IMG/VR virus record: IMGVR_UViG_3300007346_000034
Span: 1 to 59,299 of that record
Source: a virus
Reading direction: 5' to 3' (one strand)
Length of the DNA stretch: 59,299 nucleotides
Shown here in pieces: positions 27,560 to 38,046 of the stretch (positions are counted from its first letter, which is position 1; each line of letters starts with the position of its first letter). The translations under genes and the position numbers were made by a program. Under the pieces are notes generated by a model. That model was not told the DNA's origin. It did no database searches and worked only from the letters and a program-made list of their open reading frames with translations.

Positions 27560-28264
27560 TTAATTATTACCTTCAACTTCTTGCGTAGCAATCTGTTGTA
27601 TATTAAATGATTCAATATCTCCAGCTAAAATTTTAACAGCTTCATCAATAAGCAACTCAATAATATCATCTTTAAATTCACATTCTACATTTGCTGTTGA
27701 TACTAATTGAGTATAAGGATCAGAACATCCTAAAATCTGTATTCTTCTAGGTTGTCTATAGTAATAAAGTTTTCCTGTTTCAACAGAAAATTCATTATTT
27801 GTATAAACCCTTATTGTATTATTTTGAAGAGTGCAGAAAGTTTCAGCCCATAAAAAACTAGGTTGTTTATTTTTATCCCTTAGTAACTCATCTACGTTAC
27901 CTTGTTCTGCTAGATAAACAACCATTTTTCTTGGTTCATCACAACATTCATCTGTAGCATCTACAGTAATTCTTTTCCATTCAAAATAATTATCAGGCAA
28001 AGCGGGAACTTCTACAAACAAATCTTTGTTATTAAAATTAACAGTCAGTTCTGTAAGTAAGACTTGCATGTCATCAATCCTTCTTTTAGACTGTTCATCA
28101 CCTTCTTGTTTAGTGTTTATTCCATGCAGTTGTCTTCTAGACCAAGTTACTTGACCTTTATTAAATGCTTCAACTATTTGCCAACATTCAATATTATCAT
28201 AATCTTGACTAGCTAATTTATTTAGCCTTTGCTGTATTTTTATTTGAATAGTAGCGTTATCCAT
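27560..28264 (-). CDS. Head-tail adaptor/ring-like protein
   Basis: 234 aa. The helical N-terminus (IQIKIQQRLNKLASQDYDNI, WQIVEAFNKGQVTW), beta-rich middle and helical C-terminus (DDIIELLIDEAVKILAGDI) follow the pattern of P22 gp4-like or ring adaptor proteins, which bind below the portal. It is two bases from the Dps-like gene and six bases from the 377-aa gene. Assignment by topology and position. Confidence 0.5.
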   Translation of the reverse strand: MDNATIQIKIQQRLNKLASQDYDNIECWQIVEAFNKGQVTWSRRQLHGINTKQEGDEQSKRRIDDMQVLLTELTVNFNNKDLFVEVPALPDNYFEWKRITVDATDECCDEPRKMVVYLAEQGNVDELLRDKNKQPSFLWAETFCTLQNNTIRVYTNNEFSVETGKLYYYRQPRRIQILGCSDPYTQLVSTANVECEFKDDIIELLIDEAVKILAGDIESFNIQQIATQEVEGNN

Positions 28265-28270
28265 TTATCA

Positions 28271-29404
28271 TTAAGAATTCCAAAGTGATTCAACTTCACC
28301 TAAAAGTTTTACTAATAAATCTTCATTCAAAGGATTCTTTAAAAACTCAACTACGTCAGCTACATTTCTTCCTAATAAAGCTGATGATTTAGTATGATAT
28401 AACATACCGTCTGGTTTTAAACTAATCATTCTAAAGAATGAAGCATCTTTAACTAAAGCTTTTAGTTTTACGGTTTCCATATCTAAAGAGCAAGTGTCTA
28501 TAAATCTTTGAGCAGATACTTTAGGTTTTTCTCCACTATTACCTGCAATATACTCATCACACGCCTCATATAAAATATCAATTGGCGTATGTGTTTTATA
28601 TGTAGAACTGTTTGCATCTACTACTTTAGTAACATAAAGAAGTTTTTTAGGATTCTTACTATAAAGCTCATCAAGATGTCTAATAGCTCTGTTACGTAAT
28701 TTTTTGTAAATAGTTTTAGTAGATACTGTTTGTGTTTCTTTATCTAAATAAAATTTTGGTGGTTTTGCTTTTGCTTGAGCATCTTCATAGCTTTTTGCAA
28801 TAAGATCAAACCCTCCAGCTTCAATTGCCATTAATTTAATAAGATCATACGGATCTTTTAAAGGACTGAGATGAACGGGTTCATTACCAACTTTCATAGT
28901 TATTTTTTCCCAAAATTTAATGTTTTCTGGTCTAAGTAAAGTTACCTTGTTCCAAAAGTCTGCGTCATCAATATTAAGCACATTAGTAGCTAATCTTTGT
29001 TCTAAATCAGCTACAACAATTCTAATATTCTTAATGATTGCTTTTTTTTGTGAAGTATCAGGAATATTCTGTACTTCTGTTGCAAATTCATCAAGACCTG
29101 TAATATATCTAACAACTCCATTTCTTTCTATAGCAGCTAACTGCTCTTCATGAGTAACTCCAGGAAAAACAACCATTCTATAATCTTCAAGACCCATATT
29201 TTCTGAATTAGGATCTATGTAAGGTTTAATTTGTATTTTTCCTACTTTAGATAAGATATCTTTTATAGTCACTTTCTTTTTTTCAATTGGTTCTAGGACA
29301 TCCAATGTTTCAGGAATTTCTACTGTGACAGTTGATGCTTCAGGTAATCCAGTTACTTTAACTGTTTCTCCAGCAACGTTTTCTGTTTTTTTACGTCTTG
29401 GCAT
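28271..29404 (-). CDS. Conserved head-block protein of unknown function
   Basis: 377 aa. A Lys-rich start (MPRRKKTENV) is followed by a Pro/Glu/Thr linker (about 15-50) and then a mostly helical body (about 90-377). No catalytic motif is seen. It is the first gene after the capsid terminator and directly precedes a ring-like gene, fitting a head-completion or portal-vertex role. Function not established. Confidence 0.5.
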   Translation of the reverse strand: MPRRKKTENVAGETVKVTGLPEASTVTVEIPETLDVLEPIEKKKVTIKDILSKVGKIQIKPYIDPNSENMGLEDYRMVVFPGVTHEEQLAAIERNGVVRYITGLDEFATEVQNIPDTSQKKAIIKNIRIVVADLEQRLATNVLNIDDADFWNKVTLLRPENIKFWEKITMKVGNEPVHLSPLKDPYDLIKLMAIEAGGFDLIAKSYEDAQAKAKPPKFYLDKETQTVSTKTIYKKLRNRAIRHLDELYSKNPKKLLYVTKVVDANSSTYKTHTPIDILYEACDEYIAGNSGEKPKVSAQRFIDTCSLDMETVKLKALVKDASFFRMISLKPDGMLYHTKSSALLGRNVADVVEFLKNPLNEDLLVKLLGEVESLWNS

Positions 29405-29440
29405 TTTAAAATTGTTTTAAGTTGGTTTATTATTCTGACT

Positions 29441-29472
29441 AAAAAAAGGGAAGGCTTTTAAACCCTCCCTTT
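29441..29472 (-). terminator. Strong terminator behind the major capsid gene
   Basis: On the minus strand two 10-base arms (plus-strand 29,463-29,472 and 29,445-29,454) pair with one G-T, with an 8-base loop, followed by TTTT. It isolates the capsid gene as a separate, presumably highly expressed unit. Confidence 0.88.
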
Positions 29473-29488
29473 ATAGTATGAGTACGTG

Positions 29489-31120
29489 TTAGAAGGACCC
29501 TCCTGTAATTGGGTTTCTCATCACAATCTTAAGAACCTTGGTAGGATCTTTTACCCAGATTGCTGGCATACATTGAGTCATATAAACTCTATATCCATTA
29601 AACTGGCCTGAAGATTGGAATCCTTGAGTTCTACCCATATAATCCATTGTTCCATTTTGATACCACCATTTCAATTGGTTATCCCAAGAAAGTTTTAATA
29701 GGTAAATATTATCATTTGTGTTATCAGTAACATCAAAAATAATAAAGCTATAAGAACTTAGAGGATGCCCATCAATAATTGGATTCTCAATGTCATTAGT
29801 ATGAACGTTATCAAATGCAGGGTTAATTACAAATTGAACATTTGCAAGGAATGGAATCACATAACTAGTGAATGCAAATCCAAAGCCTAGATTCATACCT
29901 TTTCTAGTTACAGCTCCTACTCCATATTTTTCAGAACCTTCAATTGTAAATAGCGAAGTAGAACCAGCTTCTCTTGCAATAGCTTCATTAACCATTCTCA
30001 TACCTCCCATACCTGTTTGAACAATAATTGTTCTTTTTGGATCTGGACCAGTAAAGTCAACTTTACCTGCATAGAAGTTATAAAGTTCTGCACGGAATAA
30101 TTCAAGATCAAAGCTAGACTTGTTATATACTCTTTTGAAAGAGTTATCAAGCTGCTTCCAAAGACCCACAGACAATCTAACATCATCTGGACCATCTTGC
30201 TTAATTCTACCACCGTGTCCCCACATTAGGTAAGTTTCAATATCCGTAGCAATTTTAGTTAAGTGAGCAGCTTCTAAAGAAGTAAGGAAAGATCTAGAAA
30301 GATCACCGTTTGCAACAGCTCTTTTTACATAGTCTTTACCCATTTTGCTTACTAGATCTTCAATAGTAGAAATAGAAGGATCAACGCTTTTATCAAAGTT
30401 TCTCCAAATTTCTGTTACAGGAACTGTACCATCAGCATTAAGACCACCTTTGATAGCCATATCTGCTCTTGAAGAGATAGAGTAGTGTACGTGAGCTTCA
30501 GCTCCACCCACATAGTTATAGAATTCTCTAAAACCAGATTTAGTTTGGATGTCAGAGAATCTTTCACCATACTCACCTCTTGCAGAACCTTTACGGAAAT
30601 ATTTAGTTCCTGGAGTTAAGAATTGATTTTCTAGATACTTGTAATTGTCATTGTTTACAACCTGAACAGTATACAAGAAACCGTCTCCTAGAGGAAGAAT
30701 ATCTTCTTCTGAAGAGATTAAAAGTTCCACACCATTGTATTTATCATAAGTGATGATATCACCATGACCAAATTCTCTAGTGTTTAACTTAATCTTGAAT
30801 AGTTGCCCATCCACCCCTTTGTTTTCATTAAGAGGTTCAACGTCATCAACAACATAAGGTAGATCTTGAGAAATAGGTGTTTGCCATTTCCATTCACCAC
30901 GAATGTTGTCAACTTCAATTACATTTTTCCCACCAAAGCTAGACATTTGATAAAGAGGCATTTCTACTTTTTGAGTCATTGCCCAGATATCAACTGGCCC
31001 CATATCAGTAGGTTCTGCATCTCTCAACATGTTAGCTAAGTGGTAACTGTCTACATGTGAACTTGCTTGATAAGAAGTATCCCTTAAAAAGAGTCCATTG
31101 TTAAAACTTGGTGTTGCCAT
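29489..31120 (-). CDS. Major capsid protein
   Basis: 543 aa. Phrases such as DTSYQASSHVDSYHLANML, GKNVIEVDNIRGEWKWQTP, HYSISSRADMAIKGGLNADG and TRKGMNLGFGFAFTSYVIPF recall crAss-like major capsid proteins (HK97-type fold family). It lies after portal and scaffold-like genes and has its own strong terminator. Codon use is richer in G/C than in the neighbours (Gly, Ser and Lys codons), consistent with high expression. I see no signal or membrane segment. Confidence 0.85.
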   Translation of the reverse strand: MATPSFNNGLFLRDTSYQASSHVDSYHLANMLRDAEPTDMGPVDIWAMTQKVEMPLYQMSSFGGKNVIEVDNIRGEWKWQTPISQDLPYVVDDVEPLNENKGVDGQLFKIKLNTREFGHGDIITYDKYNGVELLISSEEDILPLGDGFLYTVQVVNNDNYKYLENQFLTPGTKYFRKGSARGEYGERFSDIQTKSGFREFYNYVGGAEAHVHYSISSRADMAIKGGLNADGTVPVTEIWRNFDKSVDPSISTIEDLVSKMGKDYVKRAVANGDLSRSFLTSLEAAHLTKIATDIETYLMWGHGGRIKQDGPDDVRLSVGLWKQLDNSFKRVYNKSSFDLELFRAELYNFYAGKVDFTGPDPKRTIIVQTGMGGMRMVNEAIAREAGSTSLFTIEGSEKYGVGAVTRKGMNLGFGFAFTSYVIPFLANVQFVINPAFDNVHTNDIENPIIDGHPLSSYSFIIFDVTDNTNDNIYLLKLSWDNQLKWWYQNGTMDYMGRTQGFQSSGQFNGYRVYMTQCMPAIWVKDPTKVLKIVMRNPITGGSF

Positions 31121-31165
31121 TTGTTGAGTTTTTAAAAAAATTACTAATTATTGTTTAATCTTTAA

Positions 31166-32419
31166 TTACCTGCCAAAAAAGTTTCTTTTTGGTCTGTTAA
31201 TTGTATTTCTTTTTGGCGGTGTTCTTTTAGCATCAGGTTGCGCAGAAGTTGTTTGATTTGTAGTAGTTCTTGTTGACTGCTCTGTTTTCAAACTTCTTAC
31301 AACTTTAGCTTGTTCTTCTTGTGAACCAACACCTTTTACTTGAGATTTATAACCTTGAGGATCTGCTAAAAGCCACAAAGCTTCAGCTATAAGACCGTGA
31401 TTAGGCTCTACCCATTGGTATTTTTCTAATAAATGACCAAGTAAATTTGTTTGCTTACCATTAATAGAAGGATAATTAGATTGAACTAATCCAGAATACA
31501 ACATGTTTTGAACTCTGTTATCTATTTTAAGATCTCCTAATGTTCCTGGTTCTAATGCATGATAAACACTTTCTATATATTTTTGAGACTGTTCTGCTCT
31601 AAGAGCAGCTTGTCTTTCTTGTTCTGCTAGCTTTTGATTAACAATCTGCTGTTGCATAGCATCTAACTTAGGCTTAAACTGTCTTGCTTTCTTTTCTAGT
31701 TCTCCTCTATCTTCTAATGAATATATCTCATCTTCAATTTCTTCAGGAGTACCATAGTTAGTAGCAGATAAATAAGCTCTAATAGCATATTTTTGATGTT
31801 CTTCTTTAGATACATCAAGTTCTTTCATTTCATTAGAAGAAGCTAACGCACCAAATAAAGCTTTAAGATCTGTACCACCATTGGCAATATATTGATAAGC
31901 CTGTTGCATTTCTTCAGGCATATTACCAAAAAATTCTTGAGGCATTACGGTTTGAAGATTATTCTGTACTTGTTCTAAGTTAGCTGCAATAAGCTCTTCA
32001 AAATCTTCAGTAGTGTACTCTTCAATTTTTTTGTCATCATCAAAAGGAAGCAGCAAACCTTTATCAATTAAATTTTTAGTAGCAGATACCATAGCTGTTG
32101 GTCTACCACCTTTATTTACAGGTTCTTCTACTTCAATTTCTTCTGGTTGTTTTAGAGTAGTATCAATTTCTTCTTGAGTATAAGCCTCTTGTTTAGAAAT
32201 ATCTTCAGATTCTTTTACAACTTCTTCTTTGTCAAGGTTTAAAAAAGACATGTCTTGCTCTATAGGAGCAAAAAGTGTTTTCTTATCCTCTGTTTTTTCT
32301 TTTACTTGTGTGTTTTCATCAGCTAGCATAATAGAATCATTACCTGTACCTAAGATATCATCCAGGTCAATGTCTACTTTACTTACACTAGTTGTTTCTT
32401 GTGTTTCACTCATAATCAA
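31166..32419 (-). CDS. Acidic coiled-coil protein, probable scaffold or head-assembly factor
   Basis: 417 aa. The N-terminus (1-100) is very acidic and low complexity. Residues about 240-290 form a Gln/Glu/Arg coiled coil (KLAEQERQAALRAEQSQKY). The C-terminal 45 residues are basic with Thr/Pro repeats (RTPPKRNTINRPKRNFFGR). Acidic start, helical middle and basic capsid-binding tail are the usual architecture of tailed-phage scaffolds, and it sits between portal and capsid genes. A start two codons downstream is also possible. Confidence 0.6.
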   Translation of the reverse strand: MIMSETQETTSVSKVDIDLDDILGTGNDSIMLADENTQVKEKTEDKKTLFAPIEQDMSFLNLDKEEVVKESEDISKQEAYTQEEIDTTLKQPEEIEVEEPVNKGGRPTAMVSATKNLIDKGLLLPFDDDKKIEEYTTEDFEELIAANLEQVQNNLQTVMPQEFFGNMPEEMQQAYQYIANGGTDLKALFGALASSNEMKELDVSKEEHQKYAIRAYLSATNYGTPEEIEDEIYSLEDRGELEKKARQFKPKLDAMQQQIVNQKLAEQERQAALRAEQSQKYIESVYHALEPGTLGDLKIDNRVQNMLYSGLVQSNYPSINGKQTNLLGHLLEKYQWVEPNHGLIAEALWLLADPQGYKSQVKGVGSQEEQAKVVRSLKTEQSTRTTTNQTTSAQPDAKRTPPKRNTINRPKRNFFGR

Positions 32420-32538
32420 AAATTTTTGTTGGTTTTATATAACTGACATATATATTGTCTATAAATAATATACACAATTCTAAGAAAAATAAATATAATA
32501 AGTTTTAAAAAACTTCACGTAAAAAAAAATATTTTGCC

Positions 32539-32553
32539 ACTATATAGCTACAA
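32539..32553 (-). promoter_or_regulatory. 15-base motif between portal and scaffold-like genes
   Basis: ACTATATAGCTACAA on the plus strand (TTGTAGCTATATAGT in the direction of transcription). The same 15 bases occur at 49,411-49,425 and inverted at 52,984-52,998, all in intergenic DNA. It lies in the 139-base gap before the scaffold-like gene, which also holds an AAGTTT/AAACTT hairpin at about 32,500-32,515. Possible promoter or operator. Confidence 0.4.
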
Positions 32554-32558
32554 TATTT

Positions 32559-35327
32559 TTAGTCTTCTTTATTTTTCTTCTTTTTTGGGATATCATACTG
32601 ATTTTTATTTTCCCTAGCAATCTCAAGATCTTTATTTTTCATATCTCTTTTTAAAGCAAGTTCTTCTCTTTTGAGGTTGAGTTTTTCATATTGCTCATTG
32701 CGTCTATCACTTGCTTTTTCTCTTTGCAAGTTTATAGTTTCTTGATATTGCTCAGTCTTTTTAAGCTTTTCAATATTATCTATAAAATCAGATTGTTGAT
32801 TTTGATTTAAATCTTGCATTGCTCCATAACCAGAAGCTCTAATTTCAGCAACAAGAATATCTTTTCTGCGTTCTTTTTCAGCTTCTCTTTCTTTAAAGTC
32901 AAGCTCCATAGCTTTTTGTTTTTCAGCTTGTTGAGCTTGCATTTCCATCATTTGTTGTTCATGCTGTCTTTGCTCTTGAGCTTTTTGCATACCTTTATCT
33001 TCAATACGTTTTAAAGCTGTAGTTAAGGTAGCCATTGAGTCAGACTGAATTATTTCTCCTAAATCATATATACTAGCTCCTGTAGTATTATTGCTAGCAG
33101 CTAATTGTTTCATTTGCTCAAGTATTTTTCTATGATTAGCTTTTGTTGAGCAATAAACATTTATATCTCTTAGTAAAAGATCTGTACCATTAATTTCAAA
33201 ATTTACTCTTTCATCATTGCTAGTCATGTGCTGTAATCTAACAGAAGGTTTTGTTGAATGATAAAATTGAGCTAAATCTGTACGCATTTCATGAACTCTA
33301 GGCATTAAATAGTCTGAATGCTCTATAAAATACATTTCTGTTTGCGCATAAGATCCAGATACAGCTTGTTCAATACCAGTAGCAGTTTCTGTTTGACCTA
33401 TTTGTTGTCCAAGTCTTTGTGGATTAACACCTACAACTTCAAAAGCTTGTTGTTTAAAAAATTGAGCTAACTGAATTCTAGACATTAATCTACCTGTCTG
33501 AGATAAATCAAGTTGTTGAAAATGCTGGAAATTTAGTGCATTTTCTGTATTAGTAATAGACGTATCTAGCGGAAGCATACTAAAGTCTTTCATAGCTACG
33601 TATGCTTTAGCTAAATTACCTTTACCCCAATCTTCTCCTAAAGAATGTTTTGGTAAAGTATTTTGATCTATCATAACTACTGTACCTATTTCATCAACAA
33701 GTATATCTGCTATCTGATTATTTACAATGTTATAACCAATCTGAAAAGGCTTCATCATATCCACTAATGATGTAGACCTAGTATTTCTGTCTGAAAAAAT
33801 CTTACCTTCTACAGGAAGCTTACAACCATATAAAGTATTTTCTCCTTTAAATTGATATTTTAATGGCGCTATATGATTTTGATTAATACCTAAGTATATA
33901 GGATTTATTCCGTTTGTTTCTGCTCCTAAAAATGTAGGTGCATTAGGGCCTATTTTTACACCGCCCCAAACTTGATTTATCCAAATCCACTCTATATGCT
34001 CACCAAAAACAAGCGTAGAAGTATTTTTATTCTTTATAAGTTCATTATTATAGATGGGTTTGTCTGTTATAGTATATTCCTCACTTACAATATCTGTAGT
34101 TACAGCACCTGTCTCATCTATTTTAGTAAGGTGTCCTACTTTACGTTGTGATTTCCAATAAGCTGTGGTTACACGCATCATGTTGGTAACCCACTCAGTT
34201 CCATAATCTTCACTCTCTCCAAGAACCCAACTTACTATATCAGAACCATTATTAATAAAGTTATCTCTCATAGACGTTAATTGTCTATAATTTAGTGATG
34301 GAGAGCCTACATTCCAATCATAAGATTTAGTAGCATCATAATATGTACCATCATTTTGATAACCTGTAATAGGATAACCCGCAGCACTAATAGGATAATA
34401 TTGTTGTAATGAAGCTAACTGTTCTTCATTCATTAACCATCCATAATGATCTATTACATCAGGGACAGTCATCATATCAAGTTTTCCAACCCAATTACCA
34501 TCAGATATATATCTGCAGTTAGGTGATTTATTATAGAATGTTAGTACTGGATTCCAAACTTCAGGTATGTAATCATCTTCTAACATCTTAAAATGCCAAA
34601 ATTCTCTATCAGTAATAAGAGAATCTCTAAAAGCCATTTCTTCTAACTCATCCATTCTAAATCTTTGCTCATCAATGATCATCTGTTTAGAAGCCCATTT
34701 TTCAGCTATAACTTCATAGTCTTTAGAAAAGAATTCATTAATCTCAGGTAGTGTTTTTATATTATCTAAACTAAGTTGTTCTTGCATCATTTTAGCAACT
34801 TCAGGATCTTGAGGATCCATTCCTTGCTCTATCATTTTGCTTAATAACTTTAGCTCAGCTTGTTTTACTAGAGCACTTTCTATTTCTGCTCTTTTAGCTT
34901 CCATTATTTCATTATGAGTAAACTCATCAACAGCTCTAAAAGATACTCTACTATTTCTTTTTGCAAATTCAGCAACTAATGTATTTATTACATTAGGTAT
35001 AATTGGATAGAACTTTAAATCTAATGCTGGAGCTTCATCATCAATAGCTAATTGATCAACAATCTCTAGCATTTCATTATCTTCTTCTACAATATAATCT
35101 GTTTTATCTATAAGACCTTTTGCTAACTTATAGTTTTTCATGAGTCTTCTAGCATTTCTTCTAATCTGTTTAATACCATTCCACTCTAACCAGTCCATGT
35201 TCCATGCACACCAGTCTGTGTCTTTTTCTTTTTTAGGAATAAACTGTAAAGGTTGTGACACTGCCCACAACCTTTTAGTTTCAGCTTTTTTTCCTTTCTT
35301 TAAATCAAGAGCGTTATATATTTTCAT
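32559..35327 (-). CDS. Portal protein
   Basis: 922 aa. It lies directly after the terminase gene with a one-base overlap, and its long helical body and size fit crAss-like portals. Recognisable phrases include KNYKLAKGLIDKTDYIVEED near the start, ENTLYGCKLPVEGKIFSDRN in the middle and GVNPQRLGQQIGQTETATGI in the region that would form the stem and wing. The C-terminal 200 residues are Gln/Glu/Lys-rich coiled coil, likely the barrel extending into the capsid. It forms the ring through which DNA is packaged and ejected. Confidence 0.82.
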   Translation of the reverse strand: MKIYNALDLKKGKKAETKRLWAVSQPLQFIPKKEKDTDWCAWNMDWLEWNGIKQIRRNARRLMKNYKLAKGLIDKTDYIVEEDNEMLEIVDQLAIDDEAPALDLKFYPIIPNVINTLVAEFAKRNSRVSFRAVDEFTHNEIMEAKRAEIESALVKQAELKLLSKMIEQGMDPQDPEVAKMMQEQLSLDNIKTLPEINEFFSKDYEVIAEKWASKQMIIDEQRFRMDELEEMAFRDSLITDREFWHFKMLEDDYIPEVWNPVLTFYNKSPNCRYISDGNWVGKLDMMTVPDVIDHYGWLMNEEQLASLQQYYPISAAGYPITGYQNDGTYYDATKSYDWNVGSPSLNYRQLTSMRDNFINNGSDIVSWVLGESEDYGTEWVTNMMRVTTAYWKSQRKVGHLTKIDETGAVTTDIVSEEYTITDKPIYNNELIKNKNTSTLVFGEHIEWIWINQVWGGVKIGPNAPTFLGAETNGINPIYLGINQNHIAPLKYQFKGENTLYGCKLPVEGKIFSDRNTRSTSLVDMMKPFQIGYNIVNNQIADILVDEIGTVVMIDQNTLPKHSLGEDWGKGNLAKAYVAMKDFSMLPLDTSITNTENALNFQHFQQLDLSQTGRLMSRIQLAQFFKQQAFEVVGVNPQRLGQQIGQTETATGIEQAVSGSYAQTEMYFIEHSDYLMPRVHEMRTDLAQFYHSTKPSVRLQHMTSNDERVNFEINGTDLLLRDINVYCSTKANHRKILEQMKQLAASNNTTGASIYDLGEIIQSDSMATLTTALKRIEDKGMQKAQEQRQHEQQMMEMQAQQAEKQKAMELDFKEREAEKERRKDILVAEIRASGYGAMQDLNQNQQSDFIDNIEKLKKTEQYQETINLQREKASDRRNEQYEKLNLKREELALKRDMKNKDLEIARENKNQYDIPKKKKNKED

Positions 35328-37528
35328 TAACGTAGTCTTTTATAAGGGGACCTCTTTTTTTTGAAGTTTAAGTTAGACTTTTTTCTACCTAAATTTCTAA
35401 AAGGGGTACTCTTTAATTTATACAAATTTTGTGAATTTTCCAATTTATTTGGAATCTCATTTTCAATCCTAACTTTAGTCTTTCTGTTAGAATCTTGTAT
35501 TTTAACAAAAGCTATAAGAGCTGCTAGAGATACAATACGGTCAACGTTTACACCTGGTCTGTAAGCCTGCATTTCTTTTAAAGCCATAAGATCTGGTAAT
35601 CTTCGTATACCATAATGCTTTTTTATAATAGTTCCTTCATCATCTATTTCTTCATCTATAGTTTCTTTTAGCCATTCAATTAAATGACTTAAAAGATGAT
35701 TTTTAAATAAAGTCCCTGCATTTTTCCAACCGTAATCTTGATAAACAGTTTTGTTTGCTTGAGCTTCTTTTAAGAAAAGCATTTGATTTTTTGGAACCAA
35801 ATAATTTTGTTTTCTTTCCTTTATCATATAAAGAATAAAAAGAGATATGTTATTTTCTACAAGAGTCCATGCATTATACCATTCTATTATAAGTCTGAGT
35901 CTTTTATGCGTTTCATTAATATCATCAAAACGTCCACACCAAGCAGCTACTATTTTATCTCCTTCTACAAAGTTTTCTATTCTATCTTCTGTATGCCGTG
36001 TAACATTTACAGCAGTTTTATAAACATAAATAGAACATAATGAATCTGACGTAGTTGTTTTACCTTCTGAAACAGGGTCAATAGAAGCATAATAAGTTCC
36101 AAACTCAGGATCTTTATCAGGCCTTTCCCAAACTACAATAGCTCCTGTTTTATCTTCTGCATTTGTTTTAACAGGAAAATCAGTAATTGGAGCTTTAGAT
36201 ATTTTTTTAACTCTTAAAGAACCGTCAGGTTTTTCCTGTATATCTACTGTTTCATAAGGGTAAGCTCCTTCATTTATTTCTCTTTCTTGGTCTGCAACCA
36301 AATTTAATGGAAATACAGACTCTTCTCTAAAATCAAAAGCTTCTTTAATGTTTCTAGGATGCTGAGATATTCTTAACTGATATAAATTAGGTCTTAATTC
36401 TTTTTTCCATTTTTTAAACATGCCGTCTATTGCTTCTAAAGCTTGTTCAACTAAAGAATTACCATATTTATCAATATGTGGCGGCATACCCCATTGTTCA
36501 GGAATAAATAAGCCTGATTCTCCTCTCATGCCTGTTTCATCTATAAGATCTGTTTCTACAGCATATATATTATTTTGTTTAGGGTATAATGTAAAATCTT
36601 TTAGTGGCCCACAATCTTTTAAGTCACCCACAGATCCTGCTGCTATAAACATACCTGTAGTTATTTCTCCAGCTTGCATTGCAGGTCTTACATACTCATA
36701 AGTTTTATCCATACTAGGGGCAATACCCGCTTCTTCATAAAAAAAATAAGTACAAGGACCACCTACACCTTTTGTAGCAGACTGTTCAAATGACATACCT
36801 TGCATCATACCTTTTAAACCTACATCTTTTTTCTTACCTCCTTTTGTAACCTCAATCTTTTGTTGCCAAGTAAGAACTTTACCAGGATTCATAGGTCTAT
36901 ACCAAGCAGTACTCCCATTTAAAAAAGCTCTGTATTCATCTAAGAATTTCCAACTACCATTTACATTAATATAATCTTTTAAACTAGCACCTATCTTTAG
37001 TATAGGTCCTTCCTCAAACCATATTTGATTTATAAGTTTACCCATATGAAAATATGAAGAGGCTATCTGACGTTTCTTTAGAATAGAAGCATGCTTATAA
37101 TCTAGTTCTGCTAAACACTCATAAAGAGAGATATGAAGCTGTACATCCCAAACTAATGGAAAATCAAACTTCTTTTTCATTTTATCATAGATTGGAAGAA
37201 AGTTAATCCAGAAATAATAGTCTCTTGGTAAGTACCATACCTTATTATTATTTTTAAAGAATACACCTTTCCTGGATTTTTGCTTTTCAAAATCCCAGTA
37301 TTTTACAAAATCCTTACTTCTAAAAGGAGCCATACAATATACGTCACCTTGTTTTCTGAAAAGTCTTGCTTGTTCATTAAATAACTGTGCTGTTTCATCA
37401 AACTCATATTTACCAGGCTCTTTAAAAGTAGATTTCACATACTCATATAGCTCTCTTCTTGAATTAAAACTTATTGTTGTCCATTCATTGTTTTCATAAA
37501 CAGGTATATCTTCATAGATTTCACTCAT
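35327..37528 (-). CDS. terL: Terminase large subunit
   Basis: 733 aa packaging motor. The ATPase half shows a Walker-A-like region around residues 148-158 (ASILKKRQIASSYF) and a Walker B with catalytic acidic pair at 260-267 (TYFFYEEA). The nuclease half has the RNase H-type first Asp in ASIDP (481-485). The sequence WYLPRDYYFWINFLPIYDKM is typical of crAss-like terminases as I know them. The C-terminus is strongly basic (KSNLNFKKKRSPYKRLR). It overlaps the portal gene by one base and follows the 170-aa gene after five bases. Confidence 0.9.
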   Translation of the reverse strand: MSEIYEDIPVYENNEWTTISFNSRRELYEYVKSTFKEPGKYEFDETAQLFNEQARLFRKQGDVYCMAPFRSKDFVKYWDFEKQKSRKGVFFKNNNKVWYLPRDYYFWINFLPIYDKMKKKFDFPLVWDVQLHISLYECLAELDYKHASILKKRQIASSYFHMGKLINQIWFEEGPILKIGASLKDYINVNGSWKFLDEYRAFLNGSTAWYRPMNPGKVLTWQQKIEVTKGGKKKDVGLKGMMQGMSFEQSATKGVGGPCTYFFYEEAGIAPSMDKTYEYVRPAMQAGEITTGMFIAAGSVGDLKDCGPLKDFTLYPKQNNIYAVETDLIDETGMRGESGLFIPEQWGMPPHIDKYGNSLVEQALEAIDGMFKKWKKELRPNLYQLRISQHPRNIKEAFDFREESVFPLNLVADQEREINEGAYPYETVDIQEKPDGSLRVKKISKAPITDFPVKTNAEDKTGAIVVWERPDKDPEFGTYYASIDPVSEGKTTTSDSLCSIYVYKTAVNVTRHTEDRIENFVEGDKIVAAWCGRFDDINETHKRLRLIIEWYNAWTLVENNISLFILYMIKERKQNYLVPKNQMLFLKEAQANKTVYQDYGWKNAGTLFKNHLLSHLIEWLKETIDEEIDDEGTIIKKHYGIRRLPDLMALKEMQAYRPGVNVDRIVSLAALIAFVKIQDSNRKTKVRIENEIPNKLENSQNLYKLKSTPFRNLGRKKSNLNFKKKRSPYKRLR

Positions 37529-37533
37529 AGTTT

Positions 37534-38046
37534 TTACATCTGATCATAACCTAATTGTTGACCTCCTCTTACATGAGATTCTTGTTCTGCTTCTAAATCT
37601 TTTGCTACGCCTTTATATGATTGACGTATAGCATCAAACTCTTTAGCTATTCTAAGCAGAGAATTTATATTACCATCTCTACCTGCTGTAACAGCTGTAG
37701 TACTCATATACTCTGTTAAATTATCTAACATAGTTGTAATACCTTTGTATGCTCTTACTGTAGGTGTTTCATACATGCTTGTAGCTTTTTCTACTGCTGT
37801 TATTATTTCATCTTCTTCTAAACTAAAATCAATGCCTAAATCATCTATTATAACATCTTCTCTTAATTCAATTTGCATATTAAAATAAGGATTCTCTTGA
37901 CTTGGACAACACATGTAAAATATATAAGCATAAATTTTTAAAGCGTTCTCAGGATATTTTTCTTGAATAACACTTAACCATTTAATCATTTGGCAATGCT
38001 CAGTAGGCTTAACTACATTGTTTTCTATATCTAATAACTTAATCAT
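37534..38046 (-). CDS. Conserved protein before terminase, possible small-terminase-like
   Basis: 170 aa, helical with an acidic middle (EDVIIDDLGIDFSLEEDEII) and an amphipathic C-terminal half (TEYMSTTAVTAGRDGNINSL). It overlaps the nuclease gene by eight bases and is adjacent to terL, where a small terminase could be expected. No helix-turn-helix is obvious, so this is only a positional suggestion. Confidence 0.45.
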   Translation of the reverse strand: MIKLLDIENNVVKPTEHCQMIKWLSVIQEKYPENALKIYAYIFYMCCPSQENPYFNMQIELREDVIIDDLGIDFSLEEDEIITAVEKATSMYETPTVRAYKGITTMLDNLTEYMSTTAVTAGRDGNINSLLRIAKEFDAIRQSYKGVAKDLEAEQESHVRGGQQLGYDQM